Of a stretch of DNA of 64,000 nucleotides, positions 17,086-25,001 are shown one piece after another. The notes below the pieces were generated by a model. The model was not told where the DNA came from. It ran no database searches and was given only the letters and a program-made list of their open reading frames with translations. Numbering within the stretch: position 1 is the stretch's first letter; each line of letters starts with the position of its first letter. The translations under genes and the position numbers were made by a program. Source of the stretch: Variovorax paradoxus. Lineage in GTDB: Bacteria > Pseudomonadota > Gammaproteobacteria > Burkholderiales > Burkholderiaceae_C. The stretch lies in contig NZ_JXQQ01000135.1 of NCBI RefSeq assembly GCF_000834655.1, positions 1 to 64,000 on the forward strand, read 5' to 3'.

Positions 17086-17811
17086 ATGAAGAAAACAATG
17101 TTTGCACTGGCGGCTCTGGGTGCCTTGGCGTCCGGCAGCGCGTTGGCGCAAAACGCCGGCGACTGGGTCGCGGGGGCGGGCTGGTTTCACCTGGCGCCCC
17201 AGGATTCGAGCAAGCCGCTCACAGTGACGGCGCCGGTGCAGAGCGTGCTGCAAGGGTCGGGCGCCAGCGTCAAGGACTCGGACACGCTCGGCCTGAGCCT
17301 GGCCTACTTCATCGATAGCCACTGGGCCGTGGAAGGCGTGCTGGGCGTTCCGCCGAAGTTCAAGCTCGAGGGCAAGGGCACGCTCGCCCGCGTGGGCGAA
17401 CTGGGCGAAGCCCGTCAGTGGAGCCCGACGGTCCTGGTCAAGTACAACTTCAACGAAGGCAACGACGCCTTCCGTCCGTTCGTCGGCCTGGGCGCCACCT
17501 ACGTCTGGTACAGCGACGTGAAGCTGACCTCGAACCTGCAGGGCGCGCTGGCCAGCCAGTTCCGCCAATCGCCGTATTCGGTCAACACCACCGCCAAGCT
17601 CGACAGCTCGTTCGCACCCGTGCTCAACGCCGGTATCGCCTACCAGTTCGACAAGCACTGGGGCATCTCGTTCTCGGTGTCGTACATCCCGCTGAAGACC
17701 AAGGCCAAGCTGACCACGACCTCGATCACCGGCCTGCCGGTCGCCCGCAGCGAGGCGAGCCTGAAGCTCAACCCGATCGTCACCTTCCTCTCGGCAACCT
17801 ACCGGTTCTGA
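17086..17811 (+). CDS. OmpW-family outer membrane protein
   Basis: A 241-residue protein with a clear signal peptide (KKTMFALAALGALASGSALA, cleaved near residue 22). The mature part shows GDWVAGAGWFHLAP, alternating β-strands (LGLSLAYFIDSHWAVEGVLG, FRPFVGLGATYVWYSD) and a C-terminal ATYRF ending in Phe, as expected for an eight-stranded outer-membrane barrel. OmpW proteins pass small hydrophobic compounds. An AAAGGAG precedes the ATG at good spacing. A double palindromic operator upstream suggests control by a TetR-type repressor that is not encoded in this window. Confidence 0.92.
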   Translation: MKKTMFALAALGALASGSALAQNAGDWVAGAGWFHLAPQDSSKPLTVTAPVQSVLQGSGASVKDSDTLGLSLAYFIDSHWAVEGVLGVPPKFKLEGKGTLARVGELGEARQWSPTVLVKYNFNEGNDAFRPFVGLGATYVWYSDVKLTSNLQGALASQFRQSPYSVNTTAKLDSSFAPVLNAGIAYQFDKHWGISFSVSYIPLKTKAKLTTTSITGLPVARSEASLKLNPIVTFLSATYRF

Positions 17812-17835
17812 GCCCCCGCACCTGCTCCGAAAGCC

Positions 17836-18519
17836 TTACCGCGCCGTGCGGTAGGGCTCTTCGAACTGCAGGAAGTCTTTCTCCGCCAGCGCTTCGTCGA
17901 TCCAGGCCTTGATGCCCGGCAGCGCCTGCACGCGTTCGATGTAGGCCGAGATGGCCGGCGGCACCGGCAACCCATAGGTCTTGATGCGCGTGCCGATGGG
18001 CGCGAAGTACGCGTCGGCAATGGTGAATCCGCCGAACAGCAGCGGGCCGCCGTGCGTGTCGAGCAGGTCGCTCCACATCTGCACGATGCGGTCGAGGTCG
18101 CTGCGCACGTCGGGCTGCTCCTCGAGCAGCTTCGCGCCGACTTCTGGCAGCGACGCCTCGATGTTCATCCCGCAGTGGCCGCGCAGGCCCCCGAAGCCCG
18201 AATGCATTTCGGCGCAGATGCTGCGCGCGCGTGCGCGGTCGGCAACGCCCTGGGGCCACAGTTGCTTCTCGGGAAAGGTCTCGGCCAGGTATTCGGCGAT
18301 GGCCAGCGTGTCCCAGACGACCAGGTCGCCATCGACCAGCACCGGCACCTTGGCCACGGGGTTGATCGCGGCGATCGTGTGCTTGAACTGCGACTCGGCC
18401 TCGAAGGAGTCGAAGCGCACCATCACTTCGTCGAAGGCGATGCCGGCCTGCTTCATGAGCACCCAGGGGCGCATGGACCACGACGAGTAGTTCTTGTTGC
18501 CGATGTAGAGCTTGCGCAT
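17836..18519 (-). CDS. Glutathione S-transferase family protein
   Basis: A 227-residue GST. The thioredoxin-like N-domain begins KLYIGNKNYSSWSMRPW, where a Ser in the SSWSMR loop is the likely glutathione-activating residue, and contains the cis-Pro VAKVPVL and the DTLAIAEYLAE glutathione-contact stretch. The helical C-domain carries FTIADAYFAPI, the N-capping-box region. Substrate is unknown. It is convergent with the ompW-like gene at 24 bases and probably monocistronic. Confidence 0.88.
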   Translation of the reverse strand: MRKLYIGNKNYSSWSMRPWVLMKQAGIAFDEVMVRFDSFEAESQFKHTIAAINPVAKVPVLVDGDLVVWDTLAIAEYLAETFPEKQLWPQGVADRARARSICAEMHSGFGGLRGHCGMNIEASLPEVGAKLLEEQPDVRSDLDRIVQMWSDLLDTHGGPLLFGGFTIADAYFAPIGTRIKTYGLPVPPAISAYIERVQALPGIKAWIDEALAEKDFLQFEEPYRTAR

Positions 18520-18626
18520 CAGGGGTTCCTCCGGTTCGGGTTCGGTGCAAAGCCTTCGATGCTAGCCGGCAGGCGCGCGGCCATTGATGCCGAACGCGGT
18601 GCGAATTGATGCGGGGCCGATGCCAG

Positions 18627-19193
18627 TCAGTCGTCGCGCGGCTTGACGTGCGGCGTGTCGTGCGGCGAGGCGAGCACGCGCGGCGCGCCTTGCGCATCGT
18701 TCTTGGGGGCGGCGCGCTCCAGCAGGTTCACCAGCCGCGGCACCAGCGACAGCACCGCCAGCGCCAGCAGCGCGCTCAGCACGGCGGTCGCCTCGCGGCC
18801 GAGCCCACAGGCCATGCCGATGGCCGCCGTCATCCAGAGGCCCGCGGCGGTGGTGAGGCCCTGCACGTGCGATTCGTCCTTGCCCTGCTTGAGGATGGTG
18901 CCGGCGCAGAGAAAGCCCACGCCCGCCACCAGCCCCTGGATCACGCGGCTCATGTCGGCCGGCACGATGCCCGTCTGCTGCGGGATCAGCACGAACATCG
19001 CCGAGCCGATCGCCACCAGCATGTGGGTGCGCACGCCGGCCGCCTTGCCCTGCTGCTCGCGCTCGAAGCCCAGCACGAAGCCCAGGATCGCCGCGAGCGT
19101 GAGGCGGACGATGATGCGCGTGAGCTGCGCGACGTCCGTCACGTCCGAGAACTCGGAGGCGATGGTGTCCAGGACTTCGTCGCGCCAGCTCAT
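18627..19193 (-). CDS. MgtC/SapB-family membrane protein
   Basis: A 188-residue membrane protein. The conserved MgtC core is visible: RLTLAAILGFVLGFEREQ, AGVRTHMLVAIGSAMF, then VGFLCAGTILK and GLTTAAGLWMTAAIGMACG. About four or five helices are evident. In pathogens MgtC modulates the F-ATPase under magnesium limitation; its role here is unknown. The short cytoplasmic C-tail lacks the ACT-like domain of long MgtC proteins. The GST gene begins 107 bases further on the same strand. Confidence 0.88.
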   Translation of the reverse strand: MSWRDEVLDTIASEFSDVTDVAQLTRIIVRLTLAAILGFVLGFEREQQGKAAGVRTHMLVAIGSAMFVLIPQQTGIVPADMSRVIQGLVAGVGFLCAGTILKQGKDESHVQGLTTAAGLWMTAAIGMACGLGREATAVLSALLALAVLSLVPRLVNLLERAAPKNDAQGAPRVLASPHDTPHVKPRDD

Positions 19194-19200
19194 CTCAGGC

Positions 19201-19280
19201 CTTCCGCCGGGCCGCCCCAAAGGGGGCCTGCGCCCCCTCGGAGGGCAGCGAATGCACGAAGTGATGAGCGTGGGGGCTCA
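19201..19280. repeat. Intergenic palindromic repeat, family B (copy 3, divergent)
   Basis: Read on the minus strand it starts GAGCCCCCACGCTCATCAC and passes through CTTCGTGCATTCGCTGCCC, GAGGGGGCGCAGGCCCCC and GGCGGCCCGGCGG. It has the same order of blocks as the copies at 12374 and 21941 but has diverged. It lies between the slt and mgtC-like genes. Confidence 0.65.
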
Positions 19281-19284
19281 TATT

Positions 19285-21315
19285 TCAGGGCAGGTCCTTG
19301 TTCGGCTCGGGTTCCGAGGCGTCGCGCGGACCGACGCGGCCCAGGCGCTCCTTCAGCGACTGCGGCCGGCCGCTGATGATCGCCGCGTAGTTGGTGGTGT
19401 TGGCCAGCACCTTCTTCACGTAGTCGCGGGTCTCGCTGAAGGGCACGTTCTCGGCCCAGATCGCGGCGTCGAGCACCGGGCCGTTGCGCCAGTTGCGCGG
19501 GCGCCCCGGGCCGGCGTTGTAGGCCGCAGCGGCCAGCGCCATCGAGCCGTCGAAGTCGTCGAGCGCGAGCTTCAGGTAGTTGGTGCCGATGGTGATGTTG
19601 GTCTCGCGGTCGTTGATCTGGCCGGGCGTGAAGTCGGTCATGCCGATCTTGCGGGCCGTCCAGCGCGCGGTGGCGGGCATGACCTGCATCAGGCCCGAGG
19701 CGCCGACGCCCGAGCGGGCGTCCATGATGAAGCGGCTTTCCTGGCGAATGAGGCCGTAGACGTAGGCCGGGTCCAGGCCGATGTCCTGGCTCTTGCGCAG
19801 CACCGTGTCGTGGAACGGCATCGGAAAGCGCTGCTCCACGTCGATCGCGCCCTTGGTGCGCTCGCTGGTGTTGATGCAGCGGTCCCACACCTCGCGCTGG
19901 CAGGCGAAGTCGGCCGCGGCGAGCAGCGCGCGATCGTCCATGCCGCCCTTGTCGTGCAGGTTGGTGGCGTAGTTCCACTCGCGCGTGCCCTCGGAGCGCA
20001 GGCCGATCGCGATCGCGTAGAGGCCGCGGTTGAGCGCGATGTTGCCGCGCGCGGCGGCCTTTTCTTCGGGCGTGAGCGGCGCGGGCCGCGTGGCCGCGAC
20101 GACGCGCTGGCCCAGCTCTTCGAGCGCGAGCATCTCGTAGAAGCCGCGCGTGCCGGCGATGCTCGTGTAGAGGTCGCGGGCCTGGGCGCGGCGCTCGTCG
20201 CTGCGTTCGGTGGCGAGGGCGCGGGCCTTCCAGTAGACCCAGGTGGGGTCGAGCTGGGCGGTTTCGCTCATGGCGTTGATGGCGGGCGCCACGTCCTTCC
20301 ACTGGCCGGCGCGCAATGCGGAGCGCACGCGCCAGCCGAGCATGTCGTCGGACAGGTCGCCGTTCTTCGTGACGTTGGCGAAATAGCCAACGGCCTGCGG
20401 CGAGAGTTTGTTGGCCGATGCGCGGCCGATGGTGCCCCAGAGCCAGTTGCGCTCTTCGGACGAGAGCATCGGACCCCACTTGCTGTCCAGTTGCGAGGCG
20501 GCCATGTCGGGATCGGCGATCGCAACCTTGATGAGCGCGAGCACCACCAGCTCCTTGCGCGACTTGGCGGCCACGAAGGCGCGGCCGGTCAGGAACTTGG
20601 CCGAGCTGGCGTTGAGCTCCTCGAAGAGCGGCAGCGCGTCGGGCGCGGCGATGGTGACGGCGCCGCGTGCGGCCTGCGGGCGGTTGGCCTCGATGGCCAG
20701 GCGCGCCTTCTTCCAGGCGTCGTTGGGCGACATGAGGCGGGAGGCCACCATGCGGTCGGCGGCGGTGAGGCAGCCGTCGTCGGCGTCTTTCTGGCCGAGC
20801 CACGCGCGGCGCACGTCGTCGGCCTGGGCCTGGGTGGCGGTGCCCGAGCGCAGCGTCTCGGCCAGGATCGCGTAGCAGCGCACCTGCGCGTCGTCGCCCA
20901 TGCGGTAGCCGGCCACGTTGGCGGCAAAGCCGTCCCAGTCGCGGCGCTGGCCGAGCAGCAGCAGCCAGTCGTTGCGCAGGCGGTCTTCCTGGTAGGTGCC
21001 GGGGTAGCGGGCGTAGAAGTCCTGCACTTCGTTGGGGGCGGCTTCCTGCAGGCGGGCCTTCAGTTCCCAATAGGCGGCCCAGGGTTCGAGCGCGTGGCCC
21101 CGGGCTTGCGGCAGCAGGGCGGTGAGGCGGGCCTTGTCGCCGCGCTGGAAGGCCTGCTTCATCTGCACCAGCACGTCGTCGTTGGTGTTGGTCTGTGCGC
21201 TGGCGGGGGGATGAAAGAGCAGTGCGGCGGCAGTCAGGACGAGGGAAAAAGCAACGGCTGGCGTTGCATTGCGCGGGCGGCTGCGCGTGGATGCCAAAAT
21301 GCTTGGGAACTGCAT
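19285..21315 (-). CDS. Soluble lytic murein transglycosylase
   Basis: A 676-residue periplasmic lytic transglycosylase that cleaves peptidoglycan with formation of 1,6-anhydro-muropeptides. A hydrophobic signal is followed by cleavage near ASA-QT (residue about 41). A long helical U-shaped domain leads to the C-terminal SLT domain with YGLIRQESRF (catalytic Glu), SGVGASGLMQVMP and AAAAYNAGPGR. Size and order match Slt70-type enzymes. It is divergent from the folate cyclo-ligase gene with only nine bases between the start codons, so each promoter must overlap the neighbouring coding sequence. Confidence 0.92.
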   Translation of the reverse strand: MQFPSILASTRSRPRNATPAVAFSLVLTAAALLFHPPASAQTNTNDDVLVQMKQAFQRGDKARLTALLPQARGHALEPWAAYWELKARLQEAAPNEVQDFYARYPGTYQEDRLRNDWLLLLGQRRDWDGFAANVAGYRMGDDAQVRCYAILAETLRSGTATQAQADDVRRAWLGQKDADDGCLTAADRMVASRLMSPNDAWKKARLAIEANRPQAARGAVTIAAPDALPLFEELNASSAKFLTGRAFVAAKSRKELVVLALIKVAIADPDMAASQLDSKWGPMLSSEERNWLWGTIGRASANKLSPQAVGYFANVTKNGDLSDDMLGWRVRSALRAGQWKDVAPAINAMSETAQLDPTWVYWKARALATERSDERRAQARDLYTSIAGTRGFYEMLALEELGQRVVAATRPAPLTPEEKAAARGNIALNRGLYAIAIGLRSEGTREWNYATNLHDKGGMDDRALLAAADFACQREVWDRCINTSERTKGAIDVEQRFPMPFHDTVLRKSQDIGLDPAYVYGLIRQESRFIMDARSGVGASGLMQVMPATARWTARKIGMTDFTPGQINDRETNITIGTNYLKLALDDFDGSMALAAAAYNAGPGRPRNWRNGPVLDAAIWAENVPFSETRDYVKKVLANTTNYAAIISGRPQSLKERLGRVGPRDASEPEPNKDLP

Positions 21316-21324
21316 CGGGGGATT

Positions 21325-21942
21325 ATGGACAAGTCAAAGGGTGCCGACACTTCGGCGACGGCGAGTTTTCTGAAGGACCAGCTGCGCAAGGCATTGATCG
21401 AACAACGCCTGGCCATGCCGGATCGGCTGACACGTGCCGACCTGCTGCAGCGCGTCATGCGCATCTGGCTGGTCGGGCGGCCCGACACCGTGATCGGCGC
21501 CTACTGGCCGATCAAGGGCGAGTTCGATCCGCTGCCCGCATTGCACCGCTGGAAGGAAGACGGCGAGCTCATGGAAGAAACCCAGCGTCGCCGCATCGGA
21601 CTTCCCGTGATCGACAAGGTTCACAAGACGCTCACCTTCCATGCCTGGTACCCCGGCTGCCAGATGGAAGAAGACGCCTACGGCATTCCCAAGCCCAAGG
21701 ACACCGAGCTGATCGTGCCGACCCTGCTGTTCGTGCCCTGCGTGGGCTACAGCGCCGGCGGCTACCGGCTGGGCTACGGCGGCGGCTTCTACGACCGCAC
21801 GCTGGCGGCGCTGGAGCCCCGGCCATTCACGGTGGGCCTCGGTTTCACGCACGGCTTTCTCGACGACTTCGAGCCCGAGGCGCACGACCTGCCGCTGGAC
21901 GCGATCCTCAACGACAACGGCGTCGTCTGGCCGACGTCTTGA
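21325..21942 (+). CDS. 5-formyltetrahydrofolate cyclo-ligase
   Basis: A 205-residue enzyme (YgfA family) that converts 5-formyl-THF to 5,10-methenyl-THF using ATP. The ATP-binding basic start (FLKDQLRKALIEQR) and the conserved C-terminal VPCVGYSAGGYRLGYGGGFYDR are both clear. Length is typical. ATG 21325 lies nine bases from the divergent slt start. A family B repeat follows the stop directly. Confidence 0.93.
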   Translation: MDKSKGADTSATASFLKDQLRKALIEQRLAMPDRLTRADLLQRVMRIWLVGRPDTVIGAYWPIKGEFDPLPALHRWKEDGELMEETQRRRIGLPVIDKVHKTLTFHAWYPGCQMEEDAYGIPKPKDTELIVPTLLFVPCVGYSAGGYRLGYGGGFYDRTLAALEPRPFTVGLGFTHGFLDDFEPEAHDLPLDAILNDNGVVWPTS

Positions 21943-22024
21943 GCCCCCCGGCTTTTCGCTTCGTGTAACGCCACCCCCAAGGGGGAGGCGCGGCTCGCCT
22001 TCGAACAGCCCGGCGGCGGCCGCA
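21941..22024. repeat. Intergenic palindromic repeat, family B (copy 2)
   Basis: It begins GAGCCCCCCGGCTTTTCGCT, continues with TCGTGTAACGCCACCCC and AAGGGGGAGGCGCGGC, and ends CCCGGCGGCGGCCGC. It is nearly the same as the copy at 12374–12466 read on the opposite strand. It lies between the convergent cyclo-ligase and LysR genes and starts within the stop codon of the former. Confidence 0.8.
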
Positions 22025-22031
22025 TTCCCGT

Positions 22032-23015
22032 TCAGTCGATATCGTCGATGGTGTCCGGGTCGGGCACCTCGCCGATGGTCCCGCGCGTGGTGCCGGCCTG
22101 CAGCAGCAGCCAGTCCCAGAAGGCCTTGATCTCGGGCCGCAGCGCGTTGCGCGGGCCGGCGATGAGCCAATAGGACATCGGTGAATCCATGCGGTGCTGG
22201 GGCAGCACCTCGATCAGATCGCCGTTGGCCAGGCTCTCGGCGATCAGCGAGCTGCGCGCCAGCACCACCCCTTGGCCGGTCAGTGCGGCCTGCACCATCT
22301 GGTAGGCGTAGTTGAAATAGAGCCAGCGCTTGGGCTGGGCGCGTTCCAGGCCGTTCACCTCGAACCAGCGCCGCCACGTCAGCCATTCGAGGTGGGTGCG
22401 GTGCGCGTCGCCCGCCTCGATCAGCGTAAAGCGCGTGATGTCTTCCGGCGTCTTGATCGGCGGGCTGCTCTTGATGAGCCAGGGGCTCGCCACCGGCGTC
22501 AGGTTTTCGCCGAACAGCCGCACCGCGGTGGGCGGCATGACCTCGCGCGGGCCATAGCGCAGGGCGATGTCCACGTCGGCCACTTCGAGGTCCACCGCCA
22601 CGTCGCTCGCGTCGATGCGGATGTCGATCTCGGGGTTGTCGCGCTGGAAGGCCTCCAGCCGCGGGATCAGCCACATCGAGGCGAACGACGCAAAAGTGGT
22701 GAGCGACACGCTCTTGCGCCCCGCGCTCTGGCGAATCTGGCGCACCGCCATGTCGATGCGCGGCAGCGACTGCTGCACCGCCAGCAGCAACTGCGCCCCC
22801 GCACTGGTCAGCTCCACCGCCCGCGTGTGGCGCAGGAACAGGCCCACGCCCACTTCTTCTTCCAGCGACTGGATCTGCCGGCTGACCGCCGATTGCGTGA
22901 GCGCCATTTCCTCGGCCGCAGCGCGGAAATTCAGGTGCCGCGCGACGGCTTCGAAGGCGCGCAGGTGCCCGGCCGAGATGGGGCGGGAGCGCAGGTGGGT
23001 TTGCGAATGCTGCAT
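22032..23015 (-). CDS. LysR-family transcriptional regulator (GcvA-like)
   Basis: A 327-residue regulator. The winged helix is residues about 13–72 (LRAFEAVARHLNFRAAAEEM, then QSAVSRQIQSLEEEVG). The effector domain follows with the GcvA-type pattern VSLTTFASFASMWLIPRLEAF and GQGVVLARSSLIAESLANGDL. ATG 23015 (MQHSQTHL) is chosen since the longer in-frame extension is repeat-encoded. It is divergent from the DUF2917 gene at 23305, probably its target. An acidic C-terminal tail (PDPDTIDDID) is unusual. Confidence 0.9.
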   Translation of the reverse strand: MQHSQTHLRSRPISAGHLRAFEAVARHLNFRAAAEEMALTQSAVSRQIQSLEEEVGVGLFLRHTRAVELTSAGAQLLLAVQQSLPRIDMAVRQIRQSAGRKSVSLTTFASFASMWLIPRLEAFQRDNPEIDIRIDASDVAVDLEVADVDIALRYGPREVMPPTAVRLFGENLTPVASPWLIKSSPPIKTPEDITRFTLIEAGDAHRTHLEWLTWRRWFEVNGLERAQPKRWLYFNYAYQMVQAALTGQGVVLARSSLIAESLANGDLIEVLPQHRMDSPMSYWLIAGPRNALRPEIKAFWDWLLLQAGTTRGTIGEVPDPDTIDDID

Positions 23016-23074
23016 GGATGAGCCTTTGGAGGACCGGCCGGCATCAACATGCGCTTTCCCTTCGTGGGACACCG

Positions 23075-23162
23075 CGGAACCGGCTTTGCCGGGCCGCAGG
23101 TGTTGCCCCCGGAGAGGGGGAAGGAGAAGCGACACGAAGTGCGCGGAGCCTGGGGGAGTGCC
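23075..23162. repeat. Comamonad-type intergenic repeat in the LysR–DUF2917 interval
   Basis: Read on the minus strand it runs ACTCCCCCAGGCTCCGCGCA, CTTCGTGTCGCTTCTCC, TTCCCCCTCTCCGGGGGCAA and CACCTGCGGCCCGGC. It has a palindromic CCCCCTCTCCGGGGG centre. It shares block order with family B but is a distinct subfamily. The regulator's promoter lies beside or within it. Confidence 0.6.
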
Positions 23163-23304
23163 TGTGATTGATGCGATATCAGCATCAGTAGGCTACTTCG
23201 TTTTCATTGGACCTACAACGCCCTGGAAACGATCATTCATTCCCGAACTGCGCCATTGCCACCGTCCTGGCATCGCACTTCGGCACAGCCAAGGAGTCTC
23301 CATC

Positions 23305-23625
23305 ATGTCCACCGCCATCTGCACCACCGAATCGCTCGCTTCCCTGTCCATCCCCGCCCGCACCGCCGTCGCCGTGCCCCCGGCCGTGCGCCGCGGCGCC
23401 TGGCAGATTGCCCCTGGCGAGGCGATGAGCCTGAAGGCGCGCGCAGCGAGCGTCCTGCGCGTGAAGCAGGGCCGGGTGTGGATCACGCCCGACGCCACGC
23501 TGGCCCACCCCAGCGAAGACCTGGTGCTCGCGCCGGGCGAATCGATGGCGGTGGCCGCTGGCCAGCGCATCGTCATGGAAGCGTGGGATGGCTACGGTGC
23601 CACTTACACCTGGGACCAGGCCTGA
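23305..23625 (+). CDS. DUF2917-family protein
   Basis: A 106-residue β-rich protein with the DUF2917 pattern: APGEAMSLKARAASVLRVKQ, GRVWITPDAT, SEDLVLAPGESMAVAAGQRI, VMEAW. Function is unknown; the fold is probably cupin-like. AAGGAG at 23291–23296 fits the ATG at 23305. A LysR regulator is divergent. A strong intrinsic terminator follows 26 bases after the stop, so it is transcribed alone. A related small protein at 10466 sits beside a MocR regulator in the same arrangement. Confidence 0.85.
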   Translation: MSTAICTTESLASLSIPARTAVAVPPAVRRGAWQIAPGEAMSLKARAASVLRVKQGRVWITPDATLAHPSEDLVLAPGESMAVAAGQRIVMEAWDGYGATYTWDQA

Positions 23626-23650
23626 ACGGTCGCTCGCTCCCATGGACGGG

Positions 23651-23681
23651 AAAGGCGGCTTCGGCCGCCTTTTTCTTTTTT
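23651..23681 (+). terminator. Intrinsic terminator after the DUF2917 gene
   Basis: A perfect GGCGGC stem with TTCG tetraloop and GCCGCC, followed by T5CT6. An A-tract precedes the stem, so it could also work on the opposite strand for the BLUF gene, whose 3' end lies at 23711. Confidence 0.92.
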
Positions 23682-23710
23682 GCGAGGGGTTTCGGCCCAG
23701 GCCTGCGCTT

Positions 23711-24115
23711 TCAGCCGTTGATATCGAAGCTGGAGCGCAGCGCCAGGAAGTGCTTGACGGCCGCCTCGCCCTCCAGGACGTGCACGCCGGCCATCAGGTC
23801 GGGGCCTTCGCTTTCGGCCAGGCCCAGGCCGAAGCCGCTGTAGCGGCGCGTCTGCAGCGGGCCCCGGTGGATCACCCGCACCTCGACGTGCCGGGGGTCC
23901 TGCTCGATGCGCTGCATCAATGCCTCCAGCGCTTCGCGCGGACCTTCCAGGTGCTGGCAGAACCGCATGCCGTCGAAGACCAGGAGGCCGGTGATGTCCT
24001 GCGCCGCATTGCGCACCCGTGCGCGGCTGACGATCGCGCCCACGGGGTTGGCGGGCAGGTCTTGCGCGAGCACGCTGCAATAGAAGATTTCGTGAAGCGT
24101 CTGTGGTTCTGTCAT
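23711..24115 (-). CDS. BLUF-domain blue-light sensor protein
   Basis: A 134-residue stand-alone BLUF protein, a flavin-binding photoreceptor. The photoactive residues are in place: Tyr12 in IFYCS, Asn36 in VRNAAQDITGLL and Gln54 in FCQHLEGP. Their spacing (24 and 18 residues) equals that of Tyr21, Asn45 and Gln63 of AppA. There is no fused output domain, so it must act through a partner. The next genes are a divergent Crp/Fnr-type regulator (90 bases away) and, 33 kb away, c-di-GMP enzymes. A minus-strand ATG at 24115 is preceded by an AAGGAAA-like sequence. Confidence 0.9.
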   Translation of the reverse strand: MTEPQTLHEIFYCSVLAQDLPANPVGAIVSRARVRNAAQDITGLLVFDGMRFCQHLEGPREALEALMQRIEQDPRHVEVRVIHRGPLQTRRYSGFGLGLAESEGPDLMAGVHVLEGEAAVKHFLALRSSFDING

Positions 24116-24205
24116 GCGTCTGGAAAAGGAAACGGTGCGCAGTCTAGACAGCCGCAGTGCGCGGTGAAATGTGAAAAGACATAACCGGAGCGCCTATAGT
24201 GAAGC

Positions 24206-24976
24206 GTGAGATTCGATGACTATCCAATAGCCGCATCCCCTCCCCAGGGTCTCAATCCCTGCGACGACTGCGCATTGCGCCGTCTCGATGCCTTCCTGCC
24301 CGCATCGCAGGAGGATCTGAAGACCATCCAGTCGTTTCGTGTCGGCGCGCGGCGCGTCGAGGCCGGCCATTCGATCGTCGAGGAGCACCGGCCCAGCTCG
24401 CAGCTCTTCACGCTCTATGCCGGGTGGGCCTTTCGCTACAAGACGCTGAGCGACGGCCGGCGGCAGATCCTGAGCTTTCTCCTGCCCGGTGACTTCATCG
24501 GCCTGCAGGACGAGTTCGCCGACGGCCAGACGCACGGCGTCGAGGCCGTGACCGACGTCACCCTGTGCGCCTTCTCGCGCGAGCGGCTCTGGCCGCTCTT
24601 CCACGCGCAGCCCAAGCTGGGCTACGACATCACTTGGCTGGCCGCTCGCGAGGAAAAGATGGTGGACGACAACCTCGTCACCGCCGGCCGGCGCAACGCG
24701 GGCGAGCGCATCGCGATGCTGCTCATGCACCTCTACCGCCGCGCCGAGCGCGTGGGCATGGTGCGCGACGGCTGGGTGGAATTTCCCTTCAACCAGCAGC
24801 ATATCGCCGATGCGCTGGGGCTCTCGCTGGTGCACACCAACAAGACCTTGCGCCGCCTGCAGCGCCTGGGCCTCTACAAGCTCGACGCGGGGTGGCTGCG
24901 CATCCTGGAGCCGCATGCGCTGGAGGCGCTGGGCGACTACTTCGAGCGGCCGCTGCGGCCCGTTCCCCTGATCTGA
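24206..24976 (+). CDS. Crp/Fnr-family transcriptional regulator
   Basis: A 256-residue regulator starting at GTG. A CxxC pair (NPCDDCALRR) lies near residue 20, then a cyclic-nucleotide-like β-roll (FTLYAGWAFRYKTLSDGRRQ… LLPGDFIGLQDEF) and a C-terminal winged helix (FNQQHIADALGLSLVHTNKTLRRLQ). The N-terminal pair recalls FNR, but I find only one further cysteine (VTLCAFS), so a canonical four-cysteine cluster is unlikely. The signal is unknown. It is divergent from the BLUF gene and may regulate it. Confidence 0.88.
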   Translation: MRFDDYPIAASPPQGLNPCDDCALRRLDAFLPASQEDLKTIQSFRVGARRVEAGHSIVEEHRPSSQLFTLYAGWAFRYKTLSDGRRQILSFLLPGDFIGLQDEFADGQTHGVEAVTDVTLCAFSRERLWPLFHAQPKLGYDITWLAAREEKMVDDNLVTAGRRNAGERIAMLLMHLYRRAERVGMVRDGWVEFPFNQQHIADALGLSLVHTNKTLRRLQRLGLYKLDAGWLRILEPHALEALGDYFERPLRPVPLI

Positions 24977-25001
24977 GCCTGCGGGCGCGCCCGCCGCCGC
25001 C

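Noticed and set aside
18603..21942. 1099-codon plus-strand frame spanning mgtC-like and slt genes
   Set aside because: It is antisense to both genes over most of its length; only its last 205 codons, from ATG 21325, are the real cyclo-ligase.
24206..24976. True FNR oxygen sensor
   Set aside because: The N-terminal CDDC plus one later Cys do not give the four ligands needed for an FNR [4Fe-4S] cluster.
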